Origin: Gammaproteobacteria bacterium
GTDB lineage: Bacteria > Pseudomonadota > Gammaproteobacteria > Pseudomonadales > Pseudohongiellaceae
Length of the DNA: 64,000 nt
Assembly: GCA_018661465.1 (NCBI GenBank)
Contig: JABJIC010000002.1
Span: forward strand, 62,001 to 126,000
Direction of reading: 5' to 3'
Part shown: one piece after another, positions 1 through 9,111 of the stretch
Layout: every line of letters starts with the position of its first letter
How positions within the stretch are numbered: position 1 is the first letter of the stretch
Translations under genes and position numbers: made by a program
The notes under the pieces: generated by a model
What the model was told of the DNA's origin: nothing
What the model saw: only the letters and a program-made list of their open reading frames with translations
Databases searched by the model: none

Positions 1-149
1 TCCGAGCACGTACTTGGCCTGCCTCGTTCATACTAGGTGAGCTGAATGATTGCAGAAAATCGATTCACGGTATCAATATTACCGAGTCTCTTATATAAAT
101 TGTCCAATAGACATTAATAGTTAGTAATAGAAAATAGAAAGGAAAGAAG
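1..149. other. Intergenic start of window
   Basis: This AT-rich stretch precedes the first gene. A purine-rich ribosome binding site (AGGAAAG, about 140-146) lies just before the ATG at 150. I see no other gene, hairpin or convincing promoter here. Confidence 0.5.
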
Positions 150-1001
150 ATGAAAAACAAGCTGATTCATGGGTTAGTACTGAGTGTAGCCCTTACTCTG
201 TTTAGCGGAACTCTTAACGCTCAGGAACTAAGTGCAAATGATGATCCGGAAGTTCAAAGAGTGGAGCCTTTTCAGGTGTTCGACAATCTTTACTATGTGG
301 GAGCCAAATGGGTATCTGCATGGTTGTTAGTGTCCGATCAAGGATTAATCCTCTTTGACTCTCTCTACGGCGAACTCACTGATCTCGTTGTCGATGGTAT
401 TCGCGAACTTGGTTTCGATCCAAATGACATACGTTATGTAGTAGTTACCCATGCTCATTACGATCATATCGGTGGTGCACTGCGCATGCAGGAAGAGTTC
501 GGCGCTGTAGTGTTAATGACAGCGGAAGACTGGCAGATGACTGAGGAGCCGGCAATATATCAAGAATATCCCAAGCCTATTCGTCATCTCGAGATTACAG
601 ACAATGGTAGTTTGAATTTGGGGCGAACAAGCCTGAAGTTCTTTAAAACTCCCGGCCATACGCCAGGTGTTGCTTCAACTCAATTTACTGTTTACGACAA
701 TGGCTATCCCCACACTGCATTTATGTTTGGTGGTGCTGGCTTAAATTTTAGTGGTGTCACAGCTGCAACTCAGTACCTTACTAGTGTGAGCAATTTGCAG
801 ATTCTGCAAGGTATCGAAGTAAATATTCCTAATCACGAAGGAAGTGGCGATGTGTTTGAGCGCTATGAAATGCTGAAGGATCGTCAGGATGGCGACCCCC
901 ATCCATTCGTAGATCCCGAAAGCTTTCAGGCCTGGCTAGGCCAGTTGAGAGGCATGGCTGAGGCTAAGTTGGCTGAGGAACAGGCAGCAGCTGGGAATTA
1001 G
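150..1001 (+). CDS. Exported MBL-fold metallo-hydrolase
   Basis: The 283-residue protein starts with a Sec-type signal peptide of about 24 residues ending at LNA-QE, so it should act in the periplasm. The metallo-beta-lactamase zinc signature THAHYDHIGG lies near residues 100-109, and a second metal-ligand block, KTPGHTPG, near 167. The late NIPNHEG segment supplies a further histidine. The order of blocks resembles subclass-B3-like hydrolases and related alkyl-sulfatase relatives, but the substrate cannot be read from the sequence. A ribosome binding site AGGAAAG sits 6 bases before the ATG. The gene ends before a strong terminator, so it is probably monocistronic. Confidence 0.85.
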   Translation: MKNKLIHGLVLSVALTLFSGTLNAQELSANDDPEVQRVEPFQVFDNLYYVGAKWVSAWLLVSDQGLILFDSLYGELTDLVVDGIRELGFDPNDIRYVVVTHAHYDHIGGALRMQEEFGAVVLMTAEDWQMTEEPAIYQEYPKPIRHLEITDNGSLNLGRTSLKFFKTPGHTPGVASTQFTVYDNGYPHTAFMFGGAGLNFSGVTAATQYLTSVSNLQILQGIEVNIPNHEGSGDVFERYEMLKDRQDGDPHPFVDPESFQAWLGQLRGMAEAKLAEEQAAAGN

Positions 1002-1046
1002 AAGGTTTAAATAAGTGGGAGCATCCCGCTAAGTAAAATTTAAATG

Positions 1047-1069
1047 GCCTGGCTGATGCCGGGCTTTTT
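1047..1069 (+). terminator. Rho-independent terminator after the metallo-hydrolase
   Basis: A 7-bp stem GCCTGGC/GCCGGGC (one G-U pair) with loop TGAT is followed by five T. It ends the upstream transcript. It also shows that the reading-frame extension upstream of 1161 is not the real start of the next gene. Confidence 0.75.
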
Positions 1070-1160
1070 AATGCTTTTCGTTCAGTGGACTTTCCAAGTT
1101 TGCATGAACAGGAGATACTTAGCCCAAGAAAACGATTACAAAGTATCAGGAGAGTCTTTG

Positions 1161-3110
1161 ATGATAATAAGAAAACGTTTGATTTCACCATTCCTTGCAG
1201 TAACTGCAATAGTAGTATCACTTGTCAGCGCTTCGCAGGCCTTTAGCCAGACAGGCACTAGCGTGTACGAGGGGGACTGGCCGTCATGGGCCGCCAATGG
1301 CTCCGCTCAGCGCTATTCGTCGCTGGATCAGATTAACGCAGACAATGTTGCCGATGTTGAAATAGCATGGCGTTTTTCCACGGAGAGCTTCGGCCCTACC
1401 GTGGATTTCGTTAACCCATCGACTCCACTGGAAATAGATGGCGTCTTATACGCGAATATTGGCAGTACTAGGAACGTCGTAGCGCTTGATGCCACGAACG
1501 GCCAGGTACTGTGGCTTTTTCGCTATCAAGAAGGCGACAGATTCGACGAAGCACCACGAAAGGGTGCTGGCCGTGGAGTCGCCTTCTGGAGCGACGGTGA
1601 TACTCAGCGAGTTCTTGACGTTTCCCCAGGCTACCAACTGGTTTCTCTTGATGCCAAAACCGGCATGCCTGATCCGAATTTTGGTGAAAACGGCATCGTG
1701 GACTTATATGTAGGTCTACGTAACGCTGATGATCCTAGATATAAGTACCCGGACATCGGCATTTCTGCACCACCATTTGTGATGAATGATGTCATCGTAG
1801 TGGGGGCAGCGCACCGCACGGGTGGTCGGCCACGGTCCAAGTTTAATACCAAAGGTGATATACGCGGCTTCGATGTGCGCACCGGCGAGCTGTTGTGGAC
1901 CTTTCACACTATTCCCGCACGAGGAGAAGTAGGCTTTGAGTCCTGGATCTCTGGAAACGATATTACCGGTAATTCCGGTGTCTGGGCTGCCATCTCTGGT
2001 GATCCGGAACTGGGTCATGTCTATCTTCCCATTGAAGATCCCACTGGTGACTACTACGGTGGTGATCGGCACGGAGATAATCTATTTTCCAGCGGCTTGG
2101 TAGCCGTGGATATCCAAACCGGTGAGCGTATTTGGCACCAGCAGTTTATCCACCATGACATCTGGGACTGGGACGTTCCTTCCCCGCCAGTGATTGCAGA
2201 TTTACCTAACGGCCGTAAGGTGGTCATGTCGGTTACCAAGCAATCATGGGTTTATGCTTTCGACAGGGCCACAGGCGAGGCTATCTGGCCCATCGTTGAG
2301 CGACCAGTACCGGCGGGAGATGTACCCGGCGAATGGTACTCACCGACTCAACCATTCCCAACACGTCCGGCGGCATTCGATAGGCAGGGCTTTACCGAAG
2401 AAGACTTGATAGATTTTACGCCAGAGCTACGTGCGCTGGCTCTTGAAGCTATCGAAGGTTTTCGCTTAAGCCCCACTATCTATACTCCTCCGTCCCTTAC
2501 TGACTCACCTGACGGAACTCGAGGTCTGCTATCCCTACCTTCCTCTACTGGTGGTTCCAACTGGGAGAGCTCTGCATTGGATCCTGAAACTGGCATCCTC
2601 TACGTGCCTTCAAGAACACAACTGCAGGTGTTGTCACTTTCAAAAAATCCGGATTCAGATATCGATTTCAGCCAGGGCTTTGGTGTACGAGTCCCGCGAG
2701 TGCAGGGGCTTGATATCGTAAAGCCACCTTATGGCCGCATAACAGCGATCGATATGAGTTCTGGTGATCATCTGTGGATGATCGCGAATGCCGATACACC
2801 GGATCGATTGACTAACCATCCAATGTTGGAAGGCGTTGATCTTCCACGTACCGGTGTGCCAACACGATCAGGAATCTTTGTAACCAAGACTCTGTTGTTC
2901 CAGGCAGAGGGTACCGGTGCTGCGGGTGCGAGTCCTATCTTCCGAGCAATCAACAAAGCCACTGGTGACATTGTTGCAGAGATAGATCTGCCGTTTAATC
3001 AGACTGGTTTGCCGTTTACTTATGAGCATGAAGACAAGCAGTATATTGCTATGTTTGTTGGTGGTGGTGGTAATGCAGCTGAGTTGGTGGCGTTTGCATT
3101 GCCGGATTAG
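1161..3110 (+). CDS. PQQ-dependent dehydrogenase, soluble periplasmic type
   Basis: The 649-residue product has a signal peptide cleaved near SQAFSQ, then a beta-propeller of the quinoprotein alcohol/glucose dehydrogenase class. Tryptophan-docking-like segments (for example GQVLWLF, GELLWTF, GERIWHQ) recur along it, and the HHDIWDWDVPSPP block near residues 370-382 is typical of the glucose/quinate dehydrogenase group. It lacks the N-terminal membrane domain of Gcd. It should oxidise a sugar or alcohol in the periplasm using PQQ and a metal; the substrate is unknown. The ATG at 1161 has a strong site AGGAGAG 6 bases upstream. The frame is open back to 1044, but that part covers a terminator. 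No PQQ synthesis genes are in the window. Confidence 0.88.
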   Translation: MIIRKRLISPFLAVTAIVVSLVSASQAFSQTGTSVYEGDWPSWAANGSAQRYSSLDQINADNVADVEIAWRFSTESFGPTVDFVNPSTPLEIDGVLYANIGSTRNVVALDATNGQVLWLFRYQEGDRFDEAPRKGAGRGVAFWSDGDTQRVLDVSPGYQLVSLDAKTGMPDPNFGENGIVDLYVGLRNADDPRYKYPDIGISAPPFVMNDVIVVGAAHRTGGRPRSKFNTKGDIRGFDVRTGELLWTFHTIPARGEVGFESWISGNDITGNSGVWAAISGDPELGHVYLPIEDPTGDYYGGDRHGDNLFSSGLVAVDIQTGERIWHQQFIHHDIWDWDVPSPPVIADLPNGRKVVMSVTKQSWVYAFDRATGEAIWPIVERPVPAGDVPGEWYSPTQPFPTRPAAFDRQGFTEEDLIDFTPELRALALEAIEGFRLSPTIYTPPSLTDSPDGTRGLLSLPSSTGGSNWESSALDPETGILYVPSRTQLQVLSLSKNPDSDIDFSQGFGVRVPRVQGLDIVKPPYGRITAIDMSSGDHLWMIANADTPDRLTNHPMLEGVDLPRTGVPTRSGIFVTKTLLFQAEGTGAAGASPIFRAINKATGDIVAEIDLPFNQTGLPFTYEHEDKQYIAMFVGGGGNAAELVAFALPD

Positions 3111-3202
3111 TTGGTGCTGCATCCTAAGTAAAGACTCGAAGGTTTTCCTTAGAGATTAGGCTAAAAATCGAATATCTTTATCTAAAATCTGGAGACATCC
3201 AA

Positions 3203-5017
3203 ATGCCGAAAGGGCTCAAAGCGCTAAGGTCGGTTACTGCCTTAGGAGTTCTAGTTCTGCTGGCTTCCTCAGCTAGTATTGCCCAGGAAGACGATTTGTC
3301 TCCTCTTCCTGAAAGCCAATGGAACTACGAAACCGCCGCCCATCTGCTGGAACGCGCCGGCTTCGGCGGTACTCCTTCTCAAATTGAAGCGCTTGCGGCT
3401 TTATCGCCGAGCGCCGCTGTCAGCAGCCTGGTTCATTTCGATGCTGCTAATAACAGCGATCTGCAGGCATTCGAGCATTCCGGCGTACACGATCCGGGGC
3501 TGGAACCCTTTCCACCCAGTCGCCCGGCGACCACTGATCTGGCAAAGCTAAGCGGTGAAGCTCTTGGCATAAAAGTGAAGCCCCAGGGTAATCGCCGATT
3601 GCAGCCTGTAGTAAACAAGTTTTTCTATTGGCTGCGCGCCAGTGTGCTAGAAACCAATAGAGTTGCTTATTGGTGGGCTGACCGTATGGTGAATTCCAAT
3701 AATCCTCTGCAGGAAAAGATGGCTCTTTTCTGGCATGGGCACTTCGCCGTCAATGAGAGCAAGGTGAGAGATTACCGAAAGCTGCTAATTGAGCTGGAAT
3801 TGTTTCACGAAATGGGCACGGATAGTTTTCGAGATTTGATGGTTGCTGTAGCACAAGATCCTGCGATGTTGTCTTTTCTCGACGCAAGTGTGAATGTAAA
3901 AGGAGCTCCTAATGAAAACTTTGCTCGTGAAATTATGGAACTGTTTACGATGGGAGTTGGCAACTACAGCGAATCAGATATTCGTGAGGCCGCTAGGGCA
4001 TTCACCGGCTGGAACTATAACGATCTTGATTTTGAAATTAACGAAGAACAACACGATAGCGGTGTAAAAACTTTTCTAGGTCATCAGGGAAATTTTGATG
4101 GTGTCGATATTATCGATCTCATTATGGAAGAAGCGGTTACTGCTGATTATATTGCCGGCAAGATCTATCGCTTCTATGTGCGGCAGGATATTAGTCCTGC
4201 ATTACAGGCGGAGTTGGGGAATACCCTTCGTGAGGCAGATTACGACATAGCCACTTTGTTGGAAACCATCTTCCTGTCCAGAGATTTCTACAGTCCATCT
4301 TCGGTTGGTAGTCAGATAAAAAGCCCGGTGCAGTTGCTAGTTTCCACTTATCGTAAACTCGGATTGCAGAATGTACCGGGAGTGCCTGACTTTAATCAGG
4401 CCTCCGGCAGCCTCAGTCAATCTTTGTTTCGTCCTCCCACGGTAGCCGGTTGGGCGGGCGGTCGCAGCTGGATAACCCCCAGTTTGTTACTGGCACGGGG
4501 TAACCTTGCAAGAGATATCTTGTTCCCTGACATAAACTTCGTACCTCCAGACAGAGTCAATGGTAGCCGTGAAATTCGCAGCGTCTCCGATCGTATTCGG
4601 CAAGGCATGGATATTACTTCCGCGACGCAGCCCTCATCTTTAGGTGAAGGCAATATCATGGCCGAATCCAATATGTTGGCCGATAGAGATGAAGATTTTA
4701 ATACTCGCTACGGTAATTTTCGAGGCTGGCAGATGGCCATAGAACGTGTAATACCTATTCCTCGACACACCGCAAAGGTGGATTTGAGTGCAATGGTTCT
4801 GGAGGAAAATTTGGTCAGCAGCAGCGAGGTGGTGGACTATTTTATTGGTCGTTTCATGCGCGTTAAACCTGGTGATGATTCGAGACGCATGCTGATTGAG
4901 TTTCTTAATCAGAATTTGGGGACAGCAGATATTGTTGCAGCCCAAAGCTACATGGAAGACTCGCTTAGAATGCTGCTGCATCTCATCATGAGCCAGCCAG
5001 AATACCAGCTAAGCTAA
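3203..5017 (+). CDS. DUF1800 family exported protein
   Basis: The 604-residue protein has a signal peptide of about 27 residues (cleavage near SIAQ-ED). DUF1800 hallmarks are visible: AAHLLERAGFGG near the mature N terminus, KMALFWHGHFAV near 174-185, and the NENFAREIMELFTMGVG block near 238-254, followed by AARAFTGW. The function is unknown. The family is usually encoded next to a DUF1501 protein, as here with a 46-bp gap, which suggests an operon and a shared extracytoplasmic role. GGAGA lies 7 bases before the ATG. Confidence 0.9.
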   Translation: MPKGLKALRSVTALGVLVLLASSASIAQEDDLSPLPESQWNYETAAHLLERAGFGGTPSQIEALAALSPSAAVSSLVHFDAANNSDLQAFEHSGVHDPGLEPFPPSRPATTDLAKLSGEALGIKVKPQGNRRLQPVVNKFFYWLRASVLETNRVAYWWADRMVNSNNPLQEKMALFWHGHFAVNESKVRDYRKLLIELELFHEMGTDSFRDLMVAVAQDPAMLSFLDASVNVKGAPNENFAREIMELFTMGVGNYSESDIREAARAFTGWNYNDLDFEINEEQHDSGVKTFLGHQGNFDGVDIIDLIMEEAVTADYIAGKIYRFYVRQDISPALQAELGNTLREADYDIATLLETIFLSRDFYSPSSVGSQIKSPVQLLVSTYRKLGLQNVPGVPDFNQASGSLSQSLFRPPTVAGWAGGRSWITPSLLLARGNLARDILFPDINFVPPDRVNGSREIRSVSDRIRQGMDITSATQPSSLGEGNIMAESNMLADRDEDFNTRYGNFRGWQMAIERVIPIPRHTAKVDLSAMVLEENLVSSSEVVDYFIGRFMRVKPGDDSRRMLIEFLNQNLGTADIVAAQSYMEDSLRMLLHLIMSQPEYQLS

Positions 5018-5063
5018 CACTAAAAAGTTTCGATCAAGAGGCCGATTTTCGGGGCACGCAAAT

Positions 5064-6296
5064 ATGAAGAAGCAAGGTGTAAATCACAAAGCACTAAATC
5101 GTCGGGAATTATTGGCGGGTATGGCCGGGCTGGGTCTTATGGGAGCGATACCGCCAGCGTTCGCACAAGCGGCTCAAACCGCGGCAGCACAAGCTGCAGC
5201 TAGCGGAAAGGTCTTGGTGATTTTGGAATTGTCCGGAGGCAACGATGGTCTCAACACTATTGTCCCATACGGTGATGATGCCTATTATCGAATGCGCCCC
5301 AATATCGCTCTACCTAAGAGTGAATTGCGCGTCATCGACGATCACTTTGGTTTTAACCCGGGTATGGCAGGATTCGAGCGCTTATATAAAGATGGAAAAA
5401 TGGCAATTGTTCATGGCTGCGGCTATGAAAATCCTTCTTATTCTCACTTCTCTTCAATGGCCTATTGGCACACTGCCGCACCCAATAGTGGCGAGGAATA
5501 TGGTTGGGTGGGGCGACTCGCTGACGAAATGGCTCCCGATGCTCCAGCAAACTATTTGATGAATATTGCTGCACGACAATCCCTGGCAGTTAGAAGTGAA
5601 CGTCATGTACCGGTAGTGTTTGACTCGCCTGACAACTTCAGGCGTGAATCATTTTTTGAAGAGAAAGAGGCGCTTGCTCTAACACCTGATATAGGCGAAG
5701 TTAAAAATCCGTCACGACGCTTTCTGTTAGACATTGCGCGTAGCGCAACTGACTCCGCGGCTCTGGTTCGAGATGCCTGGTCGAATTACAATTCACCAGT
5801 AGACTATGGTGTCGCCGGCTTGGACCTGCCGAAAGTGACAGCCATGCTTGACGCTGGCATGCCAACAAAACTTTATTACGTCTCCTATCGGAATAATGCT
5901 TTCGATACACACGTGTTCCAAAACAACTTACACCGCCGCCTGCTTACATACACGTCCGATGCTGTTTCGGGATTCATGCAGGACCTGGACCGCATCGGCC
6001 GAGCCGATGATGTAGTGTTAATGATTTTTTCAGAATTCGGAAGACGTGTTCCAGAAAACGTCAGCCTTGGCACCGATCACGGAGCAGCCAATGCCATGTT
6101 CGTAATTGGTAGTCAGGTTAAGGGAGGGCACTATGGTGAATTGCCAAGTCTTACTGAATTGGCCGAAGGGGATAACCTTGCCTACACAACTGATTTCAGA
6201 AAAGTGTATCAAACAATGACTCAGGGTTGGCTGGGGCAGGGCAATACCGAAAAATTTCTCGGCGGCGACTTTGGCCGATTTGGGATGTTCGTATGA
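5064..6296 (+). CDS. DUF1501 family protein with Tat signal
   Basis: The 410-residue protein begins with a twin-arginine type leader (NRRELLAGMAGLGLMGA), followed by an Ala-rich cleavage zone near AFAQ, so it is likely exported folded. The body shows LELSGGNDGLNT near residue 53 and EFGRRVPEN...GTDHGAANAMFV near 327-350, typical of DUF1501, whose fold is related to sulfatase/alkaline phosphatase-like enzymes. The DH pair in TDHG and the early Asp are candidate metal ligands. It is probably co-transcribed with the preceding DUF1800 gene. The substrate is unknown. Confidence 0.9.
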   Translation: MKKQGVNHKALNRRELLAGMAGLGLMGAIPPAFAQAAQTAAAQAAASGKVLVILELSGGNDGLNTIVPYGDDAYYRMRPNIALPKSELRVIDDHFGFNPGMAGFERLYKDGKMAIVHGCGYENPSYSHFSSMAYWHTAAPNSGEEYGWVGRLADEMAPDAPANYLMNIAARQSLAVRSERHVPVVFDSPDNFRRESFFEEKEALALTPDIGEVKNPSRRFLLDIARSATDSAALVRDAWSNYNSPVDYGVAGLDLPKVTAMLDAGMPTKLYYVSYRNNAFDTHVFQNNLHRRLLTYTSDAVSGFMQDLDRIGRADDVVLMIFSEFGRRVPENVSLGTDHGAANAMFVIGSQVKGGHYGELPSLTELAEGDNLAYTTDFRKVYQTMTQGWLGQGNTEKFLGGDFGRFGMFV

Positions 6297-6302
6297 GGTT
6301 TG

Positions 6303-6567
6303 TGGAGCGGTGTGCCGCTGTCTGTGGGATTCGGTCCTTGGATTCGTGTTTGAGCTGAGCTCAAATTTTCTCCCCTTCGGGGCGCCGCTAGCGGCGTCTG
6401 CGGAGCTTCGCTCCTTGGATTCGTGTTGAGCTGAGCTCAAATCTTCACCCCTACGGGGCGGCGTCCCGCCGTCTGCGGAGCTACGCTCCTTTGATTCGTG
6501 TTGAGCTGAGCTCAAATCTTCACCCCTACGGGGCGGCGTGCCGCCGTCTGCGGAGCTTCGCTCCTTT
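6303..6567. repeat. Tandem 75-77 bp multi-hairpin repeats (three full copies plus a decayed one)
   Basis: Full units lie at 6341-6417, 6418-6492 and 6493-6567, each starting GATTCGTG. A degenerate 3' half precedes them at 6303-6340. Every unit carries four consecutive palindromes: TTGAGC-TGA-GCTCAA, CCCC-TNC-GGGG, a CG-rich hairpin, and GGAGC-TNC-GCTCC. Between units the third hairpin changes sequence yet stays palindromic (CGCCGC/GCGGCG in unit 1, CGGCG/CGCCG in units 2-3). A further copy lies at 11196-11272. The layout is like REP/BIME elements of other gammaproteobacteria. Confidence 0.85.
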
Positions 6568-6779
6568 GATCAGTATCAACTTTGGGTTTGCTTTGATGTG
6601 TTCCTATGGAGGCTATCAACAATAGGTACAAACTATGAAGTTTGAGGGATTAATGGTCAGCTTGATGACTGGTTAATTTGAGAACAAAAGGGAAGAAATA
6701 GGCAAATGCTGAGGTAGAGGCTAGGGGGTAGCCACGCCGTTTTGACAGTACGGCGAACAAGGAGCGGGGATACAGACTC
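6568..6779. other. Intergenic region upstream of the TonB-like gene
   Basis: About 210 bases without a convincing gene. An AAGGAG motif at 6759-6764 lies 15 bases before the GTG at 6780, which is long for a ribosome binding site. I see no clear terminator or promoter. Confidence 0.4.
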
Positions 6780-7475
6780 GTGCAGCAAGTGGAACAGCAA
6801 TTAGGGGGAATGCATCAAGTAGTTGAAGACTTGATGCAGAAAAGATCCTTTTGGATATTTGTAAGAGTGTTTGGATTCGTTTTGGCTCCAATCCTGGCTG
6901 CCGCTATGACTTTTGGATTGTTCTATTTTATGCAATCTCTGATAGCCGGCGGTTCGCAGTTGGAGCAGCGACTCACAGTTGTAAAGATTGTCGACGCAAC
7001 CATGCCCGAAGTCGAACTGATAGTAATTGAAGAGATCGATAAACCGGAACCTATTGAAAGTGTAACCGAAGATCAACCTGAGCTAGCTAAAAAGGATATC
7101 GATTTAGATACAGGTCCATCGCTTAACATCCAACGAGAAGCACTTAATGTCGATTCAGTGCTGGATATCACCAACACCTCTATATCTATAACAGACGGCG
7201 ATTACCTGCCACTTGTACAAATTTCAGCTCAATATCCTTCACGAGCCCTCGCGCGCGATATCGAAGGTTGGTGCCTGGTGAGTTTCACAGTGGATGGTCT
7301 AGGTAATGTGGAAGAGGATTCTATTGTGGTGATAGACGCCGAGCCATTAGATATATTCGATCGGAATTCGATACGCGCCGCTTTACGACTGAAGTTTCAG
7401 CCTCGTGTTAAGGATGGTGTTGGAGTTGCAGTGCCGGGAGTGCAATACCTGTTTCGTTTTGAGATTGGGGACTGA
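6780..7475 (+). CDS. TonB-like energy transducer / TonB C-terminal domain protein
   Basis: The 231-residue protein has one membrane segment near residues 27-53 (FVRVFGFVLAPILAAAMTFG). A Glu/Pro/Asp-rich linker follows (about 75-125), then a C-terminal TonB domain near 145-231 containing YPSRALARDIEGWCLVSFTV and LRLKFQPRV. This is the layout of inner-membrane TonB proteins that pass proton-motive energy to outer-membrane receptors; two such receptors lie at 27973-32819. ExbB and ExbD are not nearby. The start is uncertain: GTG 6780 gives the full frame, and ATGs at 6810 and 6834 are alternatives that keep the membrane segment. Confidence 0.75.
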   Translation: MQQVEQQLGGMHQVVEDLMQKRSFWIFVRVFGFVLAPILAAAMTFGLFYFMQSLIAGGSQLEQRLTVVKIVDATMPEVELIVIEEIDKPEPIESVTEDQPELAKKDIDLDTGPSLNIQREALNVDSVLDITNTSISITDGDYLPLVQISAQYPSRALARDIEGWCLVSFTVDGLGNVEEDSIVVIDAEPLDIFDRNSIRAALRLKFQPRVKDGVGVAVPGVQYLFRFEIGD

Positions 7476-7533
7476 AGCAAAAGTCTTCAATAACCGAACC
7501 GCCGCCACAAAATCTACAAGGTTTCACCTCTCT

Positions 7534-7573
7534 TTAAGATTTCCTTAAGAATCCCTTGATAAGCTCATTATCA
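7534..7573. promoter_or_regulatory. Two adjacent inverted repeats before the DUF4266 gene
   Basis: TTAAG-ATTTC-CTTAA (7534-7548) and TGATAA-GCTCA-TTATCA (7557-7573) are both perfect inverted repeats. They lie 39 to 78 bases upstream of the ATG at 7612, where operators often lie. The cognate regulator is unknown. Confidence 0.35.
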
Positions 7574-7611
7574 CGCACCTTTAATTGAAATTTAGGCTCG
7601 GAGATAAGCTA

Positions 7612-7827
7612 ATGAAAAAAATACTACTCCTTTTGGCTATGTGTTTGATGTTCAGCGCGTGTTCGCAATTGGGCATTCAACCGTGGGAAAGAGGAATCCT
7701 TGCACAAGAGGAAATGCGCTTGGTTAGCGATCCGATTGCGGCCAGATTAGACGATCACATTTACTTCAGTAAAGAAGCCTCCAGCGGCGGTGCCAGCTTT
7801 GGTGGTGGAGGTTGTGGATGCAACTAA
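7612..7827 (+). CDS. DUF4266 small lipoprotein
   Basis: The 71-residue protein has a lipoprotein signal (MKKILLLLAMCLMFSAC, lipidated Cys at 17) and the conserved body PWERGILAQEEM, then DDHIYFSKEAS and a C-terminal tail GGGGCGCN, as I recall for DUF4266. It should be anchored on the periplasmic face of a membrane. GGAG lies 8 bases before the ATG, and the longer frame from a TTG at 7585 is not needed. It overlaps the next gene by 10 bases, implying coupled translation. DUF4266 commonly neighbours DUF3570 and ApbE. Its function is unknown; the conserved two-Cys tail suggests metal, flavin or redox chemistry, which is inference. Confidence 0.85.
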   Translation: MKKILLLLAMCLMFSACSQLGIQPWERGILAQEEMRLVSDPIAARLDDHIYFSKEASSGGASFGGGGCGCN

Positions 7828-9080
7828 AACAGCCCACTGGAAAGATTACGAGTTTACTTGCTGCCGCCACCTGTAGCTTGCTAAATCAATCAAGTTCCGC
7901 ACAAGAGATTCCAGGGTGGTATTTGGATAGTGCTGTGCTTAGCTATAGTGAGAAAGATAGGGTGGATGCGGTAGAACCCGTTCTTAGCGCCACTCGAGTT
8001 TTCGCAGATGGACAGAAACTAAACCTTACATTCGTTGCAGACTCATTGACTGGAGCCTCTCCAAATGGGGCGAGCATAAGCAATGTTATACAAACTTTTA
8101 CTCGACCTTCTGGCTTGGGAACTTATAACACTGAAGTCGGTGAGTTACCTTTAGACGACACCTTTAAGGATTCCCGTTCAGCCTTCAGCGCGCAGTATGA
8201 ATTCCCACTGAATCAGATGACTCGTTTGTCTACTGGCTTGGCTTATTCTGATGAATATGACTACACCTCAATTGGATTCAACGCCACTTTAGCCAGAGAT
8301 TTTAATCTGAAGAACACAACTCTATCGCTAGGATTCGCTTATGCAGCTGACTCTATCGAGCCGGAGGGAGGAATACCCATTCCCTTTGCATCTACTTCCT
8401 TGCCCTTCGATCAGCAGCGCCAGGGTAATGATGACGACAAAACAGTTGTCGATTTGCTGTTTGGAGTGACGCAGGTAATTAATCGTCGAACTCTCATGCA
8501 GGTTAACTATTCCTACAGTCAGTCTGATGGCTATTTAACTGAGCCATTCAAATTGCTGTCGCAGGTAAATGGGATTACTGGTGAGACCTCTGGCTATGTT
8601 AATGACAGTCGCCCAGACACTCGAGAAAAGCACAGCGTATATTGGAAAACAAAATATAGCCGTGACAATGGTGACATCATCGATGTGTCTTATCGTTATC
8701 TTTGGGATGACTGGGATATAAATTCTCATACCATCGATGCTAGGTACCGGTTGAACGTTAATGACAAGTTCTATATTGAGCCTCATGTTCGCTACTACAA
8801 TCAGCAGGAGGCTGAGTTCTTTGCCCACAGCCTGGTTGCAGGTCAGGCACTGCCCGTTAATGCCAGTGCGGACTATAGATTGGGTGCTTTTAACGGAGTA
8901 ACTTTCGGGTCAAAATTTGGCTATAAGCTGACCGATAGAAGTGAAATAAATTTTCGTGCGGAAATCTATGAGCAGCAAGGCGATACCGTTGGTACTCCTA
9001 TTGGCATACAAAACTCGTACGATATGTTTCCCGATCTTGAAGCAACAATCTTCCAGATCGGCTACTCCTACAGGTTCTGA
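7818..9080 (+). CDS. DUF3570 putative outer-membrane beta-barrel protein
   Basis: The 420-residue protein has a signal sequence ending near SSAQEIPG. Alternating amphipathic strands with a closing aromatic (IGYSYRF at the C terminus) indicate an outer-membrane beta-barrel. ATG 7818 is chosen because GGAGG (7807-7811) lies 6 bases upstream; it sits inside the end of the DUF4266 gene. The family is DUF3570, usually linked to DUF4266 and ApbE as here. Its role is not established; a channel or anchor for the small lipoprotein is one possibility. Confidence 0.82.
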   Translation: MQLKQPTGKITSLLAAATCSLLNQSSSAQEIPGWYLDSAVLSYSEKDRVDAVEPVLSATRVFADGQKLNLTFVADSLTGASPNGASISNVIQTFTRPSGLGTYNTEVGELPLDDTFKDSRSAFSAQYEFPLNQMTRLSTGLAYSDEYDYTSIGFNATLARDFNLKNTTLSLGFAYAADSIEPEGGIPIPFASTSLPFDQQRQGNDDDKTVVDLLFGVTQVINRRTLMQVNYSYSQSDGYLTEPFKLLSQVNGITGETSGYVNDSRPDTREKHSVYWKTKYSRDNGDIIDVSYRYLWDDWDINSHTIDARYRLNVNDKFYIEPHVRYYNQQEAEFFAHSLVAGQALPVNASADYRLGAFNGVTFGSKFGYKLTDRSEINFRAEIYEQQGDTVGTPIGIQNSYDMFPDLEATIFQIGYSYRF

Positions 9081-9111
9081 TAGGTTTTAGAATCAATAGG
9101 ATAATTAGCTA

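Noticed and set aside
1044..1160. Upstream extension of the PQQ dehydrogenase frame
   Set aside because: It runs through a terminator hairpin and precedes a signal peptide that fits ATG 1161 with a strong ribosome binding site.
6303..6567. Protein-coding frame across the repeats (6030-6515, minus strand)
   Set aside because: The predicted peptide is itself a repeat of the palindromic DNA and has no family resemblance. It overlaps the end of the DUF1501 gene antisense.
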